Notes: a model not told the origin generated them from the letters alone. Counted from the stretch's first letter, positions 46,657 through 57,776 are shown. The stretch is DNA of 64,000 nucleotides from Duganella guangzhouensis (GCF_009674535.1 NZ_WKJK01000004.1:248001-312000), one strand, 5' to 3'. Numbers and translations are program-made.

Positions 46657-47571
46657 ATGACAGCAATCCAAATTAGCAATGTCGAGAAGCGCTACAAGTC
46701 GCTCCAGGCGCTGGGCGGTGTGTCGCTCTCGATCGAAGAAGGCGAGTTTTTCGGCCTGCTGGGCCCGAATGGCGCCGGCAAGACCACGCTGATTTCCATC
46801 ATCGCCGGCTTGAACCGGCCGGACGCGGGCACGGTCAAGATCCACGGCCATGACGTGGTCAGCGATTTCCGCGCCGCGCGCCGCAACCTCGGCGTGGTGC
46901 CGCAGGAGCTGGTGTTCGATCCGTTCTTCACCGTGCGCGAAACCCTGCGCTTGCAATCCGGTTACTTTGGCCTGAAAAACAACGATGCCTGGATCGACGA
47001 GGTGATGCATAACCTCGACCTGACCAACAAGGCCGATACCAATATGCGCGCGCTGTCGGGCGGCATGAAGCGCCGCGTGCTGGTGGCGCAGGCGCTGGTG
47101 CACAAGCCGCCGGTGATCGTGCTGGACGAGCCAACCGCCGGCGTCGACGTCGAGCTGCGCCAGACGCTGTGGAAGTTCATCTCGCGCCTCAACCGCGAAG
47201 GCCACACCGTGGTGCTGACCACCCACTATCTGGAAGAAGCCCAGGCCATGTGCAAGCGCGTGGCCATGCTCAAGCTGGGCAAGGTGGTCGCGCTGGATAC
47301 GATGGCATCGCTGATCCGCCGCATCTCCGGTTCGCAGTTGATCGTCAACATGAGCCACGGCGACCTGCCGGACGATCTGCGTACGCTGATCACGCATCCG
47401 GAAAGCTCGGAGCACGGCAAGAAGTACAGCCTGCGCATCAACGAGTACGCCGAAGTCGAACAGATTCTGAAGCGCCTGCGCGAGTCAGGTGTCATCATCG
47501 ACGAAATGCAATTGCAACAAGCCGATCTGGAAGATATCTTCTTGCAGATCATGGATAAGGGCACCGTATGA
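46657..47571 (+). CDS. ABC-2 exporter ATPase, YadG-like
   Basis: This is a 304-residue ATP-binding subunit. Walker A is GPNGAGKTT, the signature is LSGGMKRRVLVAQ and Walker B is PVIVLDEPTAGVD. The sequence follows the CcmA/YadG type of ABC-2 exporters. It pairs with the permease gene that overlaps its end by four bases. The substrate is unknown. Its place between mla and murA suggests an envelope role, and this gene order is common in the betaproteobacteria. Confidence 0.93.
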   Translation: MTAIQISNVEKRYKSLQALGGVSLSIEEGEFFGLLGPNGAGKTTLISIIAGLNRPDAGTVKIHGHDVVSDFRAARRNLGVVPQELVFDPFFTVRETLRLQSGYFGLKNNDAWIDEVMHNLDLTNKADTNMRALSGGMKRRVLVAQALVHKPPVIVLDEPTAGVDVELRQTLWKFISRLNREGHTVVLTTHYLEEAQAMCKRVAMLKLGKVVALDTMASLIRRISGSQLIVNMSHGDLPDDLRTLITHPESSEHGKKYSLRINEYAEVEQILKRLRESGVIIDEMQLQQADLEDIFLQIMDKGTV

Positions 47572-48335
47572 ATTTCCTCTCCGCTGGATTCCGCACCCTG
47601 GTCTACAAGGAGACCCTGCGCTTCTGGAAAGTAGCGACGCAGACCATCGGCGCGCCTATCCTGACCGCCATGCTGTACCTGCTGATCTTCGGCCATGTGC
47701 TGGAAGGCCGCGTCAACGTCTACGAGGGCGTCAACTACACCTCGTTCCTGATTCCAGGCCTGGTGATGATGAGCGTGCTGCAGAACTCCTTCGCCAACTC
47801 GTCGTCGTCGCTGATTCAATCGAAGATCACCGGTAACCTGGTGTTCGTGCTGCTGACGCCTTTGTCGCACTGGGAGATTTTCTCCGCCTACGTGATCGCC
47901 GCCATGGTGCGCGGCATCGTGGTTGGTCTGGGCGTGTTCATGGTGACCGCGTGGTTCGCGCACCTGTCGTTTGCGGCGCCGCTGTGGATCCTGGTGTTCG
48001 CGCTGCTGGGCGCCGCCATCCTCGGCACCATGGGCCTGATCGCCGGCATCTGGGCCGAGAAGTTCGACCAGCTGGCCGCGTTCCAGAACTTCCTGATCGT
48101 GCCGCTGACCTTCCTGGCCGGCGTGTTCTACTCGATTCATTCGCTGCCGCCGGTATGGCAGGCGGTATCGCATCTGAATCCGTTTTTCTACATGATCGAC
48201 GGCTTCCGTTACGGCTTCTTCGGCCAGTCCGACGTCAATCCGCTGGTGAGCGTGGCCATAGTTGCGGCCTTCCTGGTGGTGCTGGCGTTCCTGGCGATTC
48301 GTTTGCTGCGCAGCGGTTATCGCCTGCGCCACTAA
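47568..48335 (+). CDS. ABC-2 type permease, YadH-like
   Basis: This is a 255-residue membrane protein with six transmembrane helices of the ABC-2 family. Segments such as VNYTSFLIPGLVMMSVLQNSF, SKITGNLVFVLLTPLSHWEI and FLAGVFYSIHSLPPVWQ are typical of YadH and related exporters. It is translationally coupled to the upstream ATPase gene (ATGA overlap). The exported compound is not known. Confidence 0.93.
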   Translation: MNFLSAGFRTLVYKETLRFWKVATQTIGAPILTAMLYLLIFGHVLEGRVNVYEGVNYTSFLIPGLVMMSVLQNSFANSSSSLIQSKITGNLVFVLLTPLSHWEIFSAYVIAAMVRGIVVGLGVFMVTAWFAHLSFAAPLWILVFALLGAAILGTMGLIAGIWAEKFDQLAAFQNFLIVPLTFLAGVFYSIHSLPPVWQAVSHLNPFFYMIDGFRYGFFGQSDVNPLVSVAIVAAFLVVLAFLAIRLLRSGYRLRH

Positions 48336-48349
48336 TTGGGAATTTAAAA

Positions 48350-48586
48350 ATGGCTACTACTCCAGAACTGATCTACGGCTACATCAAGGCCGGTCTCGAA
48401 TGCACGCACCTCGAAGTGGACGGCGACGGCCAGCATTTCCAGGCCGTGATCGTGTCGCCGGCGTTTGCCGGCAAGCGTCCGATCCAGCGCCACCAGCTGG
48501 TGTACGCCGCGCTGGGCGACCGCATGCGTGAAGAGATTCACGCGCTGTCGATGAAAACCCTCACCCCTGAAGAATATCAAGGATAA
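48350..48586 (+). CDS. ibaG: BolA-family protein, IbaG type
   Basis: This is a 78-residue BolA-like protein ([23 protein letters not shown], then [28 protein letters not shown]). IbaG/BolA proteins form [2Fe-2S] complexes with CGFS glutaredoxins such as the one at 21298. The gene sits two bases before murA, an association also seen in Escherichia coli. Confidence 0.94.
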   Translation: MATTPELIYGYIKAGLECTHLEVDGDGQHFQAVIVSPAFAGKRPIQRHQLVYAALGDRMREEIHALSMKTLTPEEYQG

Positions 48587-48588
48587 GC

Positions 48589-49839
48589 ATGGACAAGCTT
48601 CTGATCCAAGGCGGCAACCGCCTGCAAGGCGACATCACCATCTCCGGCGCCAAGAACGCGGCGTTGCCTATCCTGTGCGCCGGCCTGCTGACCTCCGGTG
48701 ACGTCGAACTGTCCAACGTGCCGCATCTGCACGATGTGTCGACCATCCTGAAGCTGCTGGGCGAGACCGGCCTCAAAGTCACTCAGGACAACGACAAGGT
48801 CACGCTGAACGGCAGCGCCATCACCAAGCTGGAAGCGCCGTACGATCTGGTGAAAACCATGCGCGCCTCGATCCTGGTACTGGGCCCGCTGTTGGCGCGC
48901 TTTGGTGAAGCCAAGGTGTCGCTGCCGGGCGGCTGCGCGATCGGTTCGCGTCCGGTCGATCAGCACATCAAGGGTCTGCAGGCGCTGGGCGCCGACATCA
49001 CCGTCGAAGGCGGCTATATCTACGCCAAGTGCGCCAAGCTGAAAGGCGCGCGCATCGTCACCGACATGATCACCGTGACCGGCACCGAGAATCTGCTGAT
49101 GGCGGCGACGCTGGCCGAGGGCGAGACCGTGCTGGAAAACGCCGCCTGCGAACCGGAAGTGACCGACCTGGCGCACCTGCTGGTGGCGATGGGCGCCAAG
49201 ATCGAGGGCATCGGCACCAACCGCCTGGTGATTCAGGGCGTCAGCGAACTGCATGGCGCCAAGCACGCCGTGATTTCGGACCGCATCGAAGCGGCGACTT
49301 TCCTGTGCGCGGTGGCCGCCACCGGTGGCGACATCACCATCCGCAACACCCGAGTCGACATCATGGACGCCGCGCTGGACAAGCTGCGCGAGATCGGCCT
49401 GCAGCTGACCATCGGCGACAATTGGATCCGCGCGCAGATGGACAAGCGTCCGACCGCCGTGACCTTCCGCACCACCGAATACCCCGGCTTCCCGACCGAC
49501 ATGCAGGCGCAGTTCATGGCGGTGAACACCATCGCCGAAGGCGCCAGCCGCGTGACGGAAACCATTTTTGAAAACCGCTTCATGCACGTCCAGGAGATGA
49601 ACCGCCTGGGCGCGCAAATTGAAACCGATGGCAACACCGCCTTTATCAAAGGCGTGGAACAGCTGGTTGGCGCGCCTGTGATGGCGACCGACTTGCGTGC
49701 ATCCGCTTCGCTGGTGATCGCCGGCCTGGCTGCGCGCGGTGAAACCCTGATCGACCGCATCTATCACCTGGACCGTGGCTACGATCAGATGGAAGTCAAA
49801 CTCTCCGCCGTAGGCGCCAACATTAAACGCATCAAGTAA
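48589..49839 (+). CDS. murA: UDP-N-acetylglucosamine 1-carboxyvinyltransferase
   Basis: This is a 416-residue enzyme that commits UDP-GlcNAc to peptidoglycan synthesis by adding enolpyruvate. Start block: [20 protein letters not shown]. The fosfomycin-reactive Cys is present in [12 protein letters not shown], so no Cys-to-Asp resistance change. [19 protein letters not shown] is also typical. It lies between ibaG (two-base gap) and hisG (four-base gap). Confidence 0.97.
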   Translation: MDKLLIQGGNRLQGDITISGAKNAALPILCAGLLTSGDVELSNVPHLHDVSTILKLLGETGLKVTQDNDKVTLNGSAITKLEAPYDLVKTMRASILVLGPLLARFGEAKVSLPGGCAIGSRPVDQHIKGLQALGADITVEGGYIYAKCAKLKGARIVTDMITVTGTENLLMAATLAEGETVLENAACEPEVTDLAHLLVAMGAKIEGIGTNRLVIQGVSELHGAKHAVISDRIEAATFLCAVAATGGDITIRNTRVDIMDAALDKLREIGLQLTIGDNWIRAQMDKRPTAVTFRTTEYPGFPTDMQAQFMAVNTIAEGASRVTETIFENRFMHVQEMNRLGAQIETDGNTAFIKGVEQLVGAPVMATDLRASASLVIAGLAARGETLIDRIYHLDRGYDQMEVKLSAVGANIKRIK

Positions 49840-49843
49840 AGCC

Positions 49844-50509
49844 ATGAGCACCTTTCAAGCCGACTCTCAACAGCTGATTCTTGCGCTGTCCAAGGGCCGC
49901 ATTTTCGAAGACACGCTGCCGCTGCTGGAAGCAGCCGGCATCACCGTCACCGAAAATCCGGAAACCTCGCGCAAGCTGATCCTGCCAACCAACGACCCTG
50001 ATGTGCGCGTGCTGATCGTGCGCGCCACCGACGTGCCGACCTATGTGCAGCATGGCGCGGCGGACTTCGGCGTGGCCGGCAAGGATGTGCTGCTGGAGCA
50101 TGGCGGCGAAGGCCTGTATCAACCGATCGACCTGCACATCGCCGAGTGCCGCATGTCGGTCGCGGTGCGCAACGGTTTCGATTACGAGACCGCAGTGCGC
50201 CAGGGCGCGCGTCTGCGCGTGGCCACCAAGTTCGTGGAGACCGCGCGCGCCCACTTCGCCAAGAAGGGTGTGCACGTCGATCTGATCAAGCTGTATGGTT
50301 CGATGGAGCTGGCGCCGCTGGTCGGCCTGTCGGATGCCATCGTCGACGTGGTCAGCACCGGCGGCACGCTGCGTGCCAACGACCTGAAAGAGGTCGAGGC
50401 CATCATGGATATTTCGTCGCGCCTGATCGTCAATCAGGCCGCGCTGAAGATGAAGCGCGAGCGTCTGCAGCCGATTATCGAAGCCTTTGAACGCGCCTCC
50501 AAAAAGTGA
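49844..50509 (+). CDS. hisG: ATP phosphoribosyltransferase, short form
   Basis: This is a 221-residue first enzyme of histidine synthesis, joining ATP and PRPP. Signature blocks are [21 protein letters not shown] and [17 protein letters not shown] [15 protein letters not shown]. It is the short form that lacks the C-terminal regulatory domain and in known cases needs HisZ; no hisZ lies in this window. The end meets the hisD start region. Confidence 0.96.
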   Translation: MSTFQADSQQLILALSKGRIFEDTLPLLEAAGITVTENPETSRKLILPTNDPDVRVLIVRATDVPTYVQHGAADFGVAGKDVLLEHGGEGLYQPIDLHIAECRMSVAVRNGFDYETAVRQGARLRVATKFVETARAHFAKKGVHVDLIKLYGSMELAPLVGLSDAIVDVVSTGGTLRANDLKEVEAIMDISSRLIVNQAALKMKRERLQPIIEAFERASKK

Positions 50510-50514
50510 ACGCC

Positions 50515-51822
50515 ATGATTACCAAGCTCGATTCCAGCCAGGCCGATTTCAAACAGCGTCTGGATACCCTGCTGGCGTTTGAAGCCAGCACCGATGACGC
50601 CATCGAATCCGCTGTCGGCAACATCCTCGCCGACGTCAAAGCGCGCGGCGATGCCGCCGTACTCGAATACACCAACCGCTTCGACCGCATTCCAAACGGC
50701 GGCGCCACCAGCATGGCGGCGCTGGAAGTCTCGCAACAGGAATTACAGGCCGCGCTGGCCGCGATTCCGGAAGCCCAACGCAAGGCGCTGGAAGTCGCCG
50801 CACAGCGCGTGCGCGCTTTCCACGAACGCCAGAAGCAGGAACTGAACGGCTTTACCTACACCGAGCTGGATGGCACGGTGCTGGGCCAGCGCGTAACGCC
50901 GCTGGACCGGGTCGGCATTTACGTCCCGGGCGGCAAGGCAGCCTATCCATCATCGGTGCTGATGAACGCGATTCCGGCGCACGTCGCCGGCGTTGAAGAA
51001 ATCATCATGGTGGTACCAACCCCGGACGGCGTGAAGAACCAGATGGTGCTGGCCGCCGCCGCGATTGCCGGCGTCACCCGCGTCATCACCATCGGCGGCG
51101 CGCAGGCGGTGGGCGCGCTGGCCTATGGCACTGAAACGATACAGCCGGTCGACAAGATCGTCGGCCCTGGCAATGCTTATGTCGCTTCGGCCAAGCGCCG
51201 CGTGTTCGGCGTGGTCGGCATCGACATGATCGCCGGCCCGTCGGAAATCCTGATCGTTGCCGACGGCACCACCGATCCGGACTGGATCGCCATGGACCTG
51301 TTCTCGCAAGCGGAGCACGACGAGCTGGCGCAAGCCATCCTGCTGTGCCCTGACGCCGACTACATCGCGCAAGTGGAAGCCAGTATCGCCAAGCTGCTGC
51401 CGACCATGCCGCGCCAGGAAGTGATCAAGACCTCGCTGGGCGACCGTGGCGCGCTGGTCAAAGTGCGCGACATGGATGAAGCCTGCGCCATCGCCAACAG
51501 CATCGCCGCCGAGCACCTGGAAATCTCCGCCGTCGAGCCGCAGCAGTGGGCTGACAAGATCCGTCACGCCGGCGCCATGTTCCTCGGTCGCTTCTCGTCC
51601 GAGTCGCTGGGGGACTACTGCTGCGGTCCGAACCACGTGCTGCCGACTTCGCGCACCGCGCGCTTCTCGTCGCCGCTGGGCGTGTACGATTTCCAGAAAC
51701 GTTCGTCGGTCATCATGGTCAGCGAAGCCGGCGCGCAAACGCTGGGCAAGGTCGCGGCCGAACTGGCGTATGGCGAAGGTCTGCAGGCACACGCCCGCAG
51801 CGCGGAGCTGCGTCTGAAATGA
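50515..51822 (+). CDS. hisD: Histidinol dehydrogenase
   Basis: This is a 435-residue zinc enzyme carrying out the last two oxidations of histidine synthesis. Typical blocks are [41 protein letters not shown] and [12 protein letters not shown], with Zn ligands in [10 protein letters not shown]. The ATG at 50515 is chosen; a GTG at 50506 overlapping the hisG stop would add three residues. The last codons overlap the start of a DNA methyltransferase gene. Confidence 0.96.
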   Translation: MITKLDSSQADFKQRLDTLLAFEASTDDAIESAVGNILADVKARGDAAVLEYTNRFDRIPNGGATSMAALEVSQQELQAALAAIPEAQRKALEVAAQRVRAFHERQKQELNGFTYTELDGTVLGQRVTPLDRVGIYVPGGKAAYPSSVLMNAIPAHVAGVEEIIMVVPTPDGVKNQMVLAAAAIAGVTRVITIGGAQAVGALAYGTETIQPVDKIVGPGNAYVASAKRRVFGVVGIDMIAGPSEILIVADGTTDPDWIAMDLFSQAEHDELAQAILLCPDADYIAQVEASIAKLLPTMPRQEVIKTSLGDRGALVKVRDMDEACAIANSIAAEHLEISAVEPQQWADKIRHAGAMFLGRFSSESLGDYCCGPNHVLPTSRTARFSSPLGVYDFQKRSSVIMVSEAGAQTLGKVAAELAYGEGLQAHARSAELRLK

Positions 51823-52640
51823 CGGCATGGATCAATCAGGTCTTTTGTGAGGATGCGCTGACCGGCCTGGCGCGCATCCCGGATGCTTCCATCGATCTGA
51901 TTCTGACCGACCCGCCGTACAACCTGGGCAAGGACTACGGCAATGCCTCGGACCAGCAAACGGTGGACGAATACCTGCGCTGGACCGAGCAATGGATCGA
52001 GGCAGCGCTGCCCAAGCTGAAGCCGAACGGCAGCCTGTATATTTTCCTGACCTGGCGCTTTTCGCCGGAGATTTTCGTCATGCTGAAAAAGCGCATGACG
52101 ATGATGAACGAGATTATCTGGGACCGCCGCGTGCCGTCAATGGGCGGCAGCGTGCGCAGCTTCTCGTCGGTGCACGACACCATCGGCTTCTTCGTGCGCC
52201 GCAAGGATTATTATTTCGATCTCGACGCGGTGCGCATTCCGTACGATGCCGAGACCAAGAAAGCCCGCTCGCGCTCCATCTTCATCGGCGCGAAATGGCT
52301 GGAAGTGGGTTACAACCCGAAGGATTTGTGGAGCGTGTCGCGCCTGCACCGCGAACATCCGGAGCGCGCCGACCACCCGACCCAAAAGCCGCTGGAAATC
52401 ATCGAGCGCATGGTCAAGGCATCGTGCCCGCCGGACGGCGTGGTGCTGGATCTGTTCATGGGCAGCGGCACCACGGCGATTGCCGCCAAGCGCAATGGCC
52501 GCAACTACGTCGGTTTCGAATTGAATCCGGAGTATTGCGCCATCATCGCCGAACGGCTGGCGACGGCGGATGCGCCGCAGCCGCCACCCAAGAAAAAGCC
52601 CACGCCACGGGCCAAGCGCAGTTCAACCGTCAACTCATAG
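51819..52640 (+). CDS. Orphan site-specific DNA methyltransferase, beta-class amino-MTase
   Basis: This is a 273-residue methyltransferase of the N6-adenine/N4-cytosine type. The catalytic DPPY is at residues 31-34 ([15 protein letters not shown]), and the SAM-binding FMGSGTT comes late (near residue 213), giving the beta-class order. [17 protein letters not shown] precedes it. A basic, proline-rich tail ends the protein. It starts in the ATGA that ends hisD, and hisC follows 12 bases later, so it is an integral part of the his operon. No restriction endonuclease gene is present. The target site is unknown. Confidence 0.93.
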   Translation: MTAWINQVFCEDALTGLARIPDASIDLILTDPPYNLGKDYGNASDQQTVDEYLRWTEQWIEAALPKLKPNGSLYIFLTWRFSPEIFVMLKKRMTMMNEIIWDRRVPSMGGSVRSFSSVHDTIGFFVRRKDYYFDLDAVRIPYDAETKKARSRSIFIGAKWLEVGYNPKDLWSVSRLHREHPERADHPTQKPLEIIERMVKASCPPDGVVLDLFMGSGTTAIAAKRNGRNYVGFELNPEYCAIIAERLATADAPQPPPKKKPTPRAKRSSTVNS

Positions 52641-52652
52641 GAGCTTAGTAAG

Positions 52653-53747
52653 ATGTCCCCCATCGACACGCTGGTTAACAGCGCCATCCGTCCCGACGTG
52701 AGAGCCGTAGCCAGCTATCACGTCGCCGACGCGAGCGGTTACCTTAAATTGGATGCGATGGAGAACCCTTACCACCTGCCGCAGCATCTGCGCACCGATC
52801 TGGCGCAGCGCCTGGCCGACGTGGCGCTGAACCGTTATCCGGCCGCGTCCTATGCCAGCATCAAGCAGCGCATCCAGCAGACGCTGGGTGTGCCAGCCGG
52901 CTATGACGTCATCCTAGGCAACGGCTCGGATGAACTGATTTCCATGCTGTGCATGGCCTGCGCCCAGCAGGACCGCCGCGCCGTGGTGGTGGCGCCAACG
53001 CCGTCGTTCGTGATGTACCAGCGCTCGGCGCAATTCGCCGGCATGGATTACGTCGGCGTGCCGCTGAAGGCCGACCTGACGCTGGACCTGCCGGCCATGC
53101 TGGCCGCGATCGAACAGCACAAGCCGGCGCTGGTGTTCCTGTCCTACCCGAACAACCCGACCGGCAACCTGTTTGCCGAGGACGATATCGTCGCCATCAT
53201 CCGCGCGCTGGACGGCTTCGGCCTGGCGGTGGTGGATGAGGCCTACGAGCCGTTCGCCCAGCAGAGCTTCATGCATCGTTTGCCTGAATTCAATAATCTG
53301 GTGCTGATGCGTACCGTGTCCAAGCTGGGCCTGGCCGGAATCCGCCTCGGCTATTTGTCGGCGGCGCCGCAATTGCTGGTCGAACTGGACAAAGTGCGGC
53401 CTCCATACAACATCAACGTGTTGACCCAGGTAGCGGCCGAGTTCGCGCTGGACCATGTGGACGTGCTGAACCGTCAGGCCGCCAATTTGCGCGCCGCACG
53501 CGCCGATCTGATGGCTGCGTTGGCCGCTTTACCGGGTGTCGAGGTGTTTCCGTCGGCGGCGAATTTTATCTTGATTCGTGTGCCTGATTCCGACGATGCC
53601 CACTTGAAACTGCTGTCTCACAAGGTATTAATTAAAAATGTGAGTAAAATGCACGATGTGCTGACCAATTGTTTACGTATCACGGTCAGTACCCCGGAAG
53701 AAAATTCCGCCTTCCTCGATGCTTTCGCCGCATCGCTGGCAGCCTGA
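52653..53747 (+). CDS. hisC: Histidinol-phosphate aminotransferase
   Basis: This is a 364-residue PLP-dependent class II aminotransferase. YLKLDAMENPYHLPQHLR is the usual HisC start, and VFLSYPNNPTGN and VVDEAYEPF are cofactor-binding parts. The PLP lysine is in RTVSKLGLAGIRLGYL. It lies downstream of the methyltransferase gene and 18 bases before hisB. Confidence 0.96.
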   Translation: MSPIDTLVNSAIRPDVRAVASYHVADASGYLKLDAMENPYHLPQHLRTDLAQRLADVALNRYPAASYASIKQRIQQTLGVPAGYDVILGNGSDELISMLCMACAQQDRRAVVVAPTPSFVMYQRSAQFAGMDYVGVPLKADLTLDLPAMLAAIEQHKPALVFLSYPNNPTGNLFAEDDIVAIIRALDGFGLAVVDEAYEPFAQQSFMHRLPEFNNLVLMRTVSKLGLAGIRLGYLSAAPQLLVELDKVRPPYNINVLTQVAAEFALDHVDVLNRQAANLRAARADLMAALAALPGVEVFPSAANFILIRVPDSDDAHLKLLSHKVLIKNVSKMHDVLTNCLRITVSTPEENSAFLDAFAASLAA

Positions 53748-53765
53748 GAACCTCGCGAGCCCTTC

Positions 53766-54356
53766 ATGAACCGCACCGCAGAAATCATCCGTAACACCAA
53801 CGAGACGCAAGTCCGCGTATCCATCAACCTGGACGGCACCGGCAAGCAAAAGCTGAACACCGGCGTGCCCTTCCTCGACCATATGCTGGACCAGATCGCC
53901 CGCCACGGCCTGTTCGACCTGGAAGTCGAGGCCACCGGCGATATCCATATCGACAACCACCACACGGTGGAAGACGTCGGCATCACGCTGGGCATGGCGG
54001 TAGCCAAGGCCATCGGCGACCGCAAGGGCATCGTCCGCTACGGCCATTCGTATGTGCCGCTGGACGAGGCGCTGTCGCGCGTCGTGCTGGATTATTCCGG
54101 CCGGCCAGGCATCGAATATCACATCCCGTTCACCCGGGCCATGATCGGCACCTTCGACGTTGATCTGACGCTGGAATTCTTCCGCGGCTTCGTCAACCAC
54201 GCGCTGGTGACGCTGCACATCGATAATCTGCGTGGCACCAACGCCCACCACCAGTGCGAAACCGTGTTCAAGGCATTTGGCCGCGCGCTGCGCATGGCTT
54301 CCGAGCTGGACCCGCGCGCCGCCGGCACTATTCCGTCGACCAAAGGCACTCTGTAA
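53766..54356 (+). CDS. hisB: Imidazoleglycerol-phosphate dehydratase
   Basis: This is a 196-residue monofunctional HisB. Metal-binding histidines appear in [26 protein letters not shown] and [18 protein letters not shown]. The histidinol-phosphatase domain found in enteric HisB is absent, so that step is encoded elsewhere. Confidence 0.97.
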   Translation: MNRTAEIIRNTNETQVRVSINLDGTGKQKLNTGVPFLDHMLDQIARHGLFDLEVEATGDIHIDNHHTVEDVGITLGMAVAKAIGDRKGIVRYGHSYVPLDEALSRVVLDYSGRPGIEYHIPFTRAMIGTFDVDLTLEFFRGFVNHALVTLHIDNLRGTNAHHQCETVFKAFGRALRMASELDPRAAGTIPSTKGTL

Positions 54357-54362
54357 ACCACC

Positions 54363-55001
54363 ATGAAAAAAATCGTAGTTGTTGATTACGGCATGGGTAA
54401 TCTGCGCTCGGTCGCGCAGGCGCTGCGCGCCGTGGCGCCGGAAGCCAATGTGCTGATCTCGGGTGAAGTGGCCGATATCGAATCCGCCGACCGCATCGTG
54501 CTGCCCGGCCAGGGCGCGATGCCGGACTGCATGCGCAGCCTGCGCGAGTCCGGCGTGCAGGACGCGCTGTTGGCGGCGTCGAAAAACAAACCGCTGATGG
54601 GCGTGTGCATCGGCGAGCAAATGTTGTTTGATGTCAGCGAGGAAGGCAATGCCGCCGGCCTGGGCCTGTTGCCCGGCAAAGTAGTGCGCTTCCAGCTGGA
54701 CGGTCAGCTGCAAGATGACGGCTCGCGCTTCAAGGTGCCGCAAATGGGCTGGAACCAAGTGCAGCAAACGGCGTCTCATCCGATGTGGCAGGATATTCCG
54801 GACAACGCCTACTTCTACTTCGTGCACAGCTATTTCGCGCAGCCGGAGCAGGCCGCACACACTGTCGGGCAAACCGTTTACGGTGCGCCGTTCAGTTGTG
54901 CCGTCGCCCGTGATAATATTTTTGCGACTCAGTTCCACCCGGAGAAAAGCGCCGCGGCCGGACTGCAGCTGTACAAAAACTTCGTCCACTGGAACCCTTG
55001 A
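54363..55001 (+). CDS. hisH: Imidazole glycerol phosphate synthase, glutaminase subunit
   Basis: This is a 212-residue class I glutamine amidotransferase that feeds ammonia to HisF. The catalytic Cys is in [11 protein letters not shown], and the His and Glu lie in [10 protein letters not shown] near the C-terminus. [11 protein letters not shown] begins the protein. It follows hisB by six bases. Confidence 0.97.
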   Translation: MKKIVVVDYGMGNLRSVAQALRAVAPEANVLISGEVADIESADRIVLPGQGAMPDCMRSLRESGVQDALLAASKNKPLMGVCIGEQMLFDVSEEGNAAGLGLLPGKVVRFQLDGQLQDDGSRFKVPQMGWNQVQQTASHPMWQDIPDNAYFYFVHSYFAQPEQAAHTVGQTVYGAPFSCAVARDNIFATQFHPEKSAAAGLQLYKNFVHWNP

Positions 55002-55030
55002 TTCTTTTTTCTAATTTAACTTAAACCATC

Positions 55031-55819
55031 ATGCTGCTCATTCCTGCTATCGACCTCAAAGACGGTCACTGCGTTCGCCTGAAACAGGGCGATATGGAAC
55101 TCGCCACCGTTTTCTCCGAAGATCCGGCCGAGATGGCCCTGCATTGGCTGAAACAGGGCGCGCGTCGCCTGCACCTGGTCGACTTGAACGGCGCGTTCGC
55201 CGGCAAGCCGAAGAACGAGGCGGCCATCAAATCGATTCTGAAAGCGGTGCAGGACTACGCTGAAGAAAACGACCTGGACGAGATCCCGGTGCAGCTGGGC
55301 GGCGGTATCCGCGACCTGGACACCATCGAGCGCTATCTGGACGCCGGCATCAGCTACGTCATCATCGGCACCGCCGCGGTGAAAGAGCCGGGCTTCCTGC
55401 ACGATGCGTGCGGCGCCTTCCCCGGCCACATCATCGTCGGCCTGGATGCCAAGGACGGCAAGGTGGCGACCGATGGCTGGAGCAAAATGTCCGGCCACGA
55501 AGTGATCGACCTGGCCAAGAAATTCGAAGCCTATGGCGTGGAATCGATCATCTACACCGACATCGGCCGTGATGGCATGATGGGCGGCGTCAATATCGAA
55601 GCCACCGTCAAGCTGGCGCAAGCGGTCAAGATCCCGGTGATCGCTTCCGGCGGCCTGCACAATCTGGCCGACGTCGAAGCGCTGTGCGCGGTACAGGACG
55701 AAGGCATCGAAGGCGTGATCTGCGGCCGTTCGATTTACGAAGGCACCATCGATCTGGCGTCGGCGCAGGAACGCGCTGACGAGCTCAGCGGCGACCTGAT
55801 CGAAGAAGAAGACGAATAA
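55031..55819 (+). CDS. hisA: ProFAR isomerase
   Basis: This is a 262-residue (beta-alpha)8 barrel isomerase. The N-terminal half-barrel Asp is in [18 protein letters not shown], the second catalytic Asp in [12 protein letters not shown], with phosphate-binding [10 protein letters not shown] and [10 protein letters not shown] short acidic tail (LIEEEDE) ends the protein. It lies between hisH and hisF. Confidence 0.97.
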   Translation: MLLIPAIDLKDGHCVRLKQGDMELATVFSEDPAEMALHWLKQGARRLHLVDLNGAFAGKPKNEAAIKSILKAVQDYAEENDLDEIPVQLGGGIRDLDTIERYLDAGISYVIIGTAAVKEPGFLHDACGAFPGHIIVGLDAKDGKVATDGWSKMSGHEVIDLAKKFEAYGVESIIYTDIGRDGMMGGVNIEATVKLAQAVKIPVIASGGLHNLADVEALCAVQDEGIEGVICGRSIYEGTIDLASAQERADELSGDLIEEEDE

Positions 55820-55823
55820 CACT

Positions 55824-56585
55824 ATGCTGGCTAAACGCATCATCCCCTGCCTGGACGTGACCGATGGCCGCGTCGTCAAAGGCGTCAATTTCACCGAGCT
55901 GCGCGATGCCGGCGACCCGGTCGAAATCGCCCGCCGCTACGACGAGCAGGGCGCCGACGAGCTGACCTTCCTCGATATCACCGCCACCAGCGACAACCGT
56001 GGCCTGATCCTGGACATCATCGAAGCCGTGGCCTCGCAGGTGTTCATTCCGCTGACCGTCGGTGGCGGCGTGCGCGAGGTGGCCGACGTGCGCCGCTTGC
56101 TGAACGCCGGTGCGGACAAGGTCAGCATGAACTCGTCGGCGGTGTCGAATCCGCAACTGGTGTACGAAGCCTCGCAGAAGCACGGTTCGCAGTGCATCGT
56201 GGTGGCGATCGACGCCAAGCAGACCTCGCCCGGCAAGTGGGAAGTGTTTACCCACGGCGGCCGCAAGGCCACCGGCATCGACGCCATCGAATGGGCCAAA
56301 AAAATGGAACAGCTGGGCGCGGGCGAAATCCTGCTGACCAGCATGGACAAGGACGGCACCAAGTCCGGCTTCGATCTCGGCCTGACCCGTGGCGTGTCGG
56401 ATGCGATCAGCATTCCGGTGATCGCCTCCGGTGGCGTCGGCGGCCTGCAGGATCTGGCCGATGGCGTCAAGCTGGGCAAGGCGGACGCGGTGCTGGCGGC
56501 CAGCATCTTCCACTTCGGCCAGTATTCGGTACAGGAAGCCAAGCGCTTCATGGCGCAGCAGGGCATTCCGATGCGCCTGGTTTAA
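55824..56585 (+). CDS. hisF: Imidazole glycerol phosphate synthase, cyclase subunit
   Basis: This is a 253-residue (beta-alpha)8 barrel that uses ammonia from HisH to form IGP and AICAR. Key parts are [20 protein letters not shown] (first catalytic Asp), [10 protein letters not shown], and [15 protein letters not shown] with the second Asp. It starts four bases after hisA. Confidence 0.97.
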   Translation: MLAKRIIPCLDVTDGRVVKGVNFTELRDAGDPVEIARRYDEQGADELTFLDITATSDNRGLILDIIEAVASQVFIPLTVGGGVREVADVRRLLNAGADKVSMNSSAVSNPQLVYEASQKHGSQCIVVAIDAKQTSPGKWEVFTHGGRKATGIDAIEWAKKMEQLGAGEILLTSMDKDGTKSGFDLGLTRGVSDAISIPVIASGGVGGLQDLADGVKLGKADAVLAASIFHFGQYSVQEAKRFMAQQGIPMRLV

Positions 56586-56597
56586 GAGAACAGAATC

Positions 56598-57026
56598 ATG
56601 AGTACTCCTAGCATCCAGCCGAAAGCGGCCTGGCTGAAGAAAATCAAATGGGACGAGCACGGCCTGGTGCCGGTGATCGCCCAGGAAGCGGGCAGCAACG
56701 ATGTGCTGATGTTCGCCTGGATGAACCGCGAGGCGCTGGCCAAGACGGTGGAACTGGGCGAGGCGGTGTACTGGAGCCGTTCGCGCAAGAAGCTGTGGCA
56801 CAAGGGCGAAGAGTCCGGCCACACCCAGAAAGTGCTGGAAATCCGCCTCGACTGCGATGAAGACGTGGTGCTGCTGAAAATCGAGCAGGCCGGCGGCATC
56901 GCCTGCCATACCGGCCGCCATTCGTGCTTCTTCCAGAAGTTTGAGGGCGACCAGCACGAAGGCGACTGGCAGAACACCGAGCCGGTGCTGAAAGACCCCA
57001 ACGACATTTACAAGGCAGGCAAATGA
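56598..57026 (+). CDS. hisI: Phosphoribosyl-AMP cyclohydrolase
   Basis: This is a 142-residue zinc enzyme opening the adenine ring of [18 protein letters not shown] and [30 protein letters not shown] carry the Asp and Cys metal ligands. It is separate from hisE, which overlaps its end by four bases. Confidence 0.97.
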   Translation: MSTPSIQPKAAWLKKIKWDEHGLVPVIAQEAGSNDVLMFAWMNREALAKTVELGEAVYWSRSRKKLWHKGEESGHTQKVLEIRLDCDEDVVLLKIEQAGGIACHTGRHSCFFQKFEGDQHEGDWQNTEPVLKDPNDIYKAGK

Positions 57027-57361
57027 GCACCATTCTCGACCGTCTGGCGGACGTGATCGAATCGCGCAAGCCGGCTAACGGCGGCGATCCCGCCAGTTCC
57101 TACACCTCCAAGCTGTTTTCCAAGGGCGACGACGCCATTCTGAAAAAGATCGGCGAGGAAGCCACCGAAACCGTGATGGCCGCCAAGGATGCGCGCGCCG
57201 GCGGCGACAGCGGCAAGGTGCTGTACGAAGTGGCCGACTTGTGGTTCCATACGCTGGTGCTGCTGGCCCAGTTCGACCTGAAGCCGCAGCAGGTACTCGA
57301 TGAACTGGCGCGCCGCGAGGGCGTGTCCGGCATCGAGGAAAAAGCATCCCGCAAAGAATAA
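57023..57361 (+). CDS. hisE: Phosphoribosyl-ATP pyrophosphatase
   Basis: This is a 112-residue MazG-like helical hydrolase. [18 protein letters not shown] and [18 protein letters not shown] contain the metal-binding Glu/Asp residues. It starts in the ATGA at the hisI stop and ends 11 bases before the HIT gene. Confidence 0.96.
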   Translation: MSTILDRLADVIESRKPANGGDPASSYTSKLFSKGDDAILKKIGEEATETVMAAKDARAGGDSGKVLYEVADLWFHTLVLLAQFDLKPQQVLDELARREGVSGIEEKASRKE

Positions 57362-57372
57362 TCGGAGCCCGT

Positions 57373-57741
57373 GTGGAAAACTGCATCTTTTGCAAAATAG
57401 CCGAAAAGAAAATTCCATCGACCGCCGTCTACGAAGACGATGAGCTGCTGGCCTTCAAGGACATCAACCCGGCCGCGCCGGTGCACCTGCTGGTGATCCC
57501 GAAACAGCACTTCGCCACGCTGCAGGATGCCGCCGGCGAGCCTGAATTGCTGGGCAAGATGCTGGCGCTGGCACCCCGTCTGGCAGAGGAAGCCGGCTGC
57601 GCGGTCGGCTATGATGCGGACGGTAAACCGGTGCGCGGCTACAAGACGCTGATTAACAGTGGGCCGGATGGCGGGCAAGAGGTGTACCATCTACACCTGC
57701 ACGTGATCGGCGGCGCCCATCCATGGCGCGGCCAGCGGTAA
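57373..57741 (+). CDS. HIT-family nucleotide hydrolase
   Basis: This is a 122-residue histidine triad protein, probably a purine nucleoside phosphoramidase of the HinT type. It has CIFCKIAEKKIPS at the start, and the triad HLHLHVIGG holds the catalytic His. A GTG start at 57373 has GGAG five bases upstream. The gene is the last in the his series and lies before the tat promoter region. Confidence 0.94.
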   Translation: MENCIFCKIAEKKIPSTAVYEDDELLAFKDINPAAPVHLLVIPKQHFATLQDAAGEPELLGKMLALAPRLAEEAGCAVGYDADGKPVRGYKTLINSGPDGGQEVYHLHLHVIGGAHPWRGQR

Positions 57742-57776
57742 ACGGCCGCATTTACCTCAGAGCCCTGCGCTTCGCG

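Noticed and set aside
49839..49844. His leader peptide attenuator before hisG
   Set aside because: murA ends four bases before hisG, so there is no room for a leader with consecutive His codons.
51819..52640. Type II restriction-modification system
   Set aside because: Only the methyltransferase is present. Both neighbours are his genes and no endonuclease frame occurs nearby.
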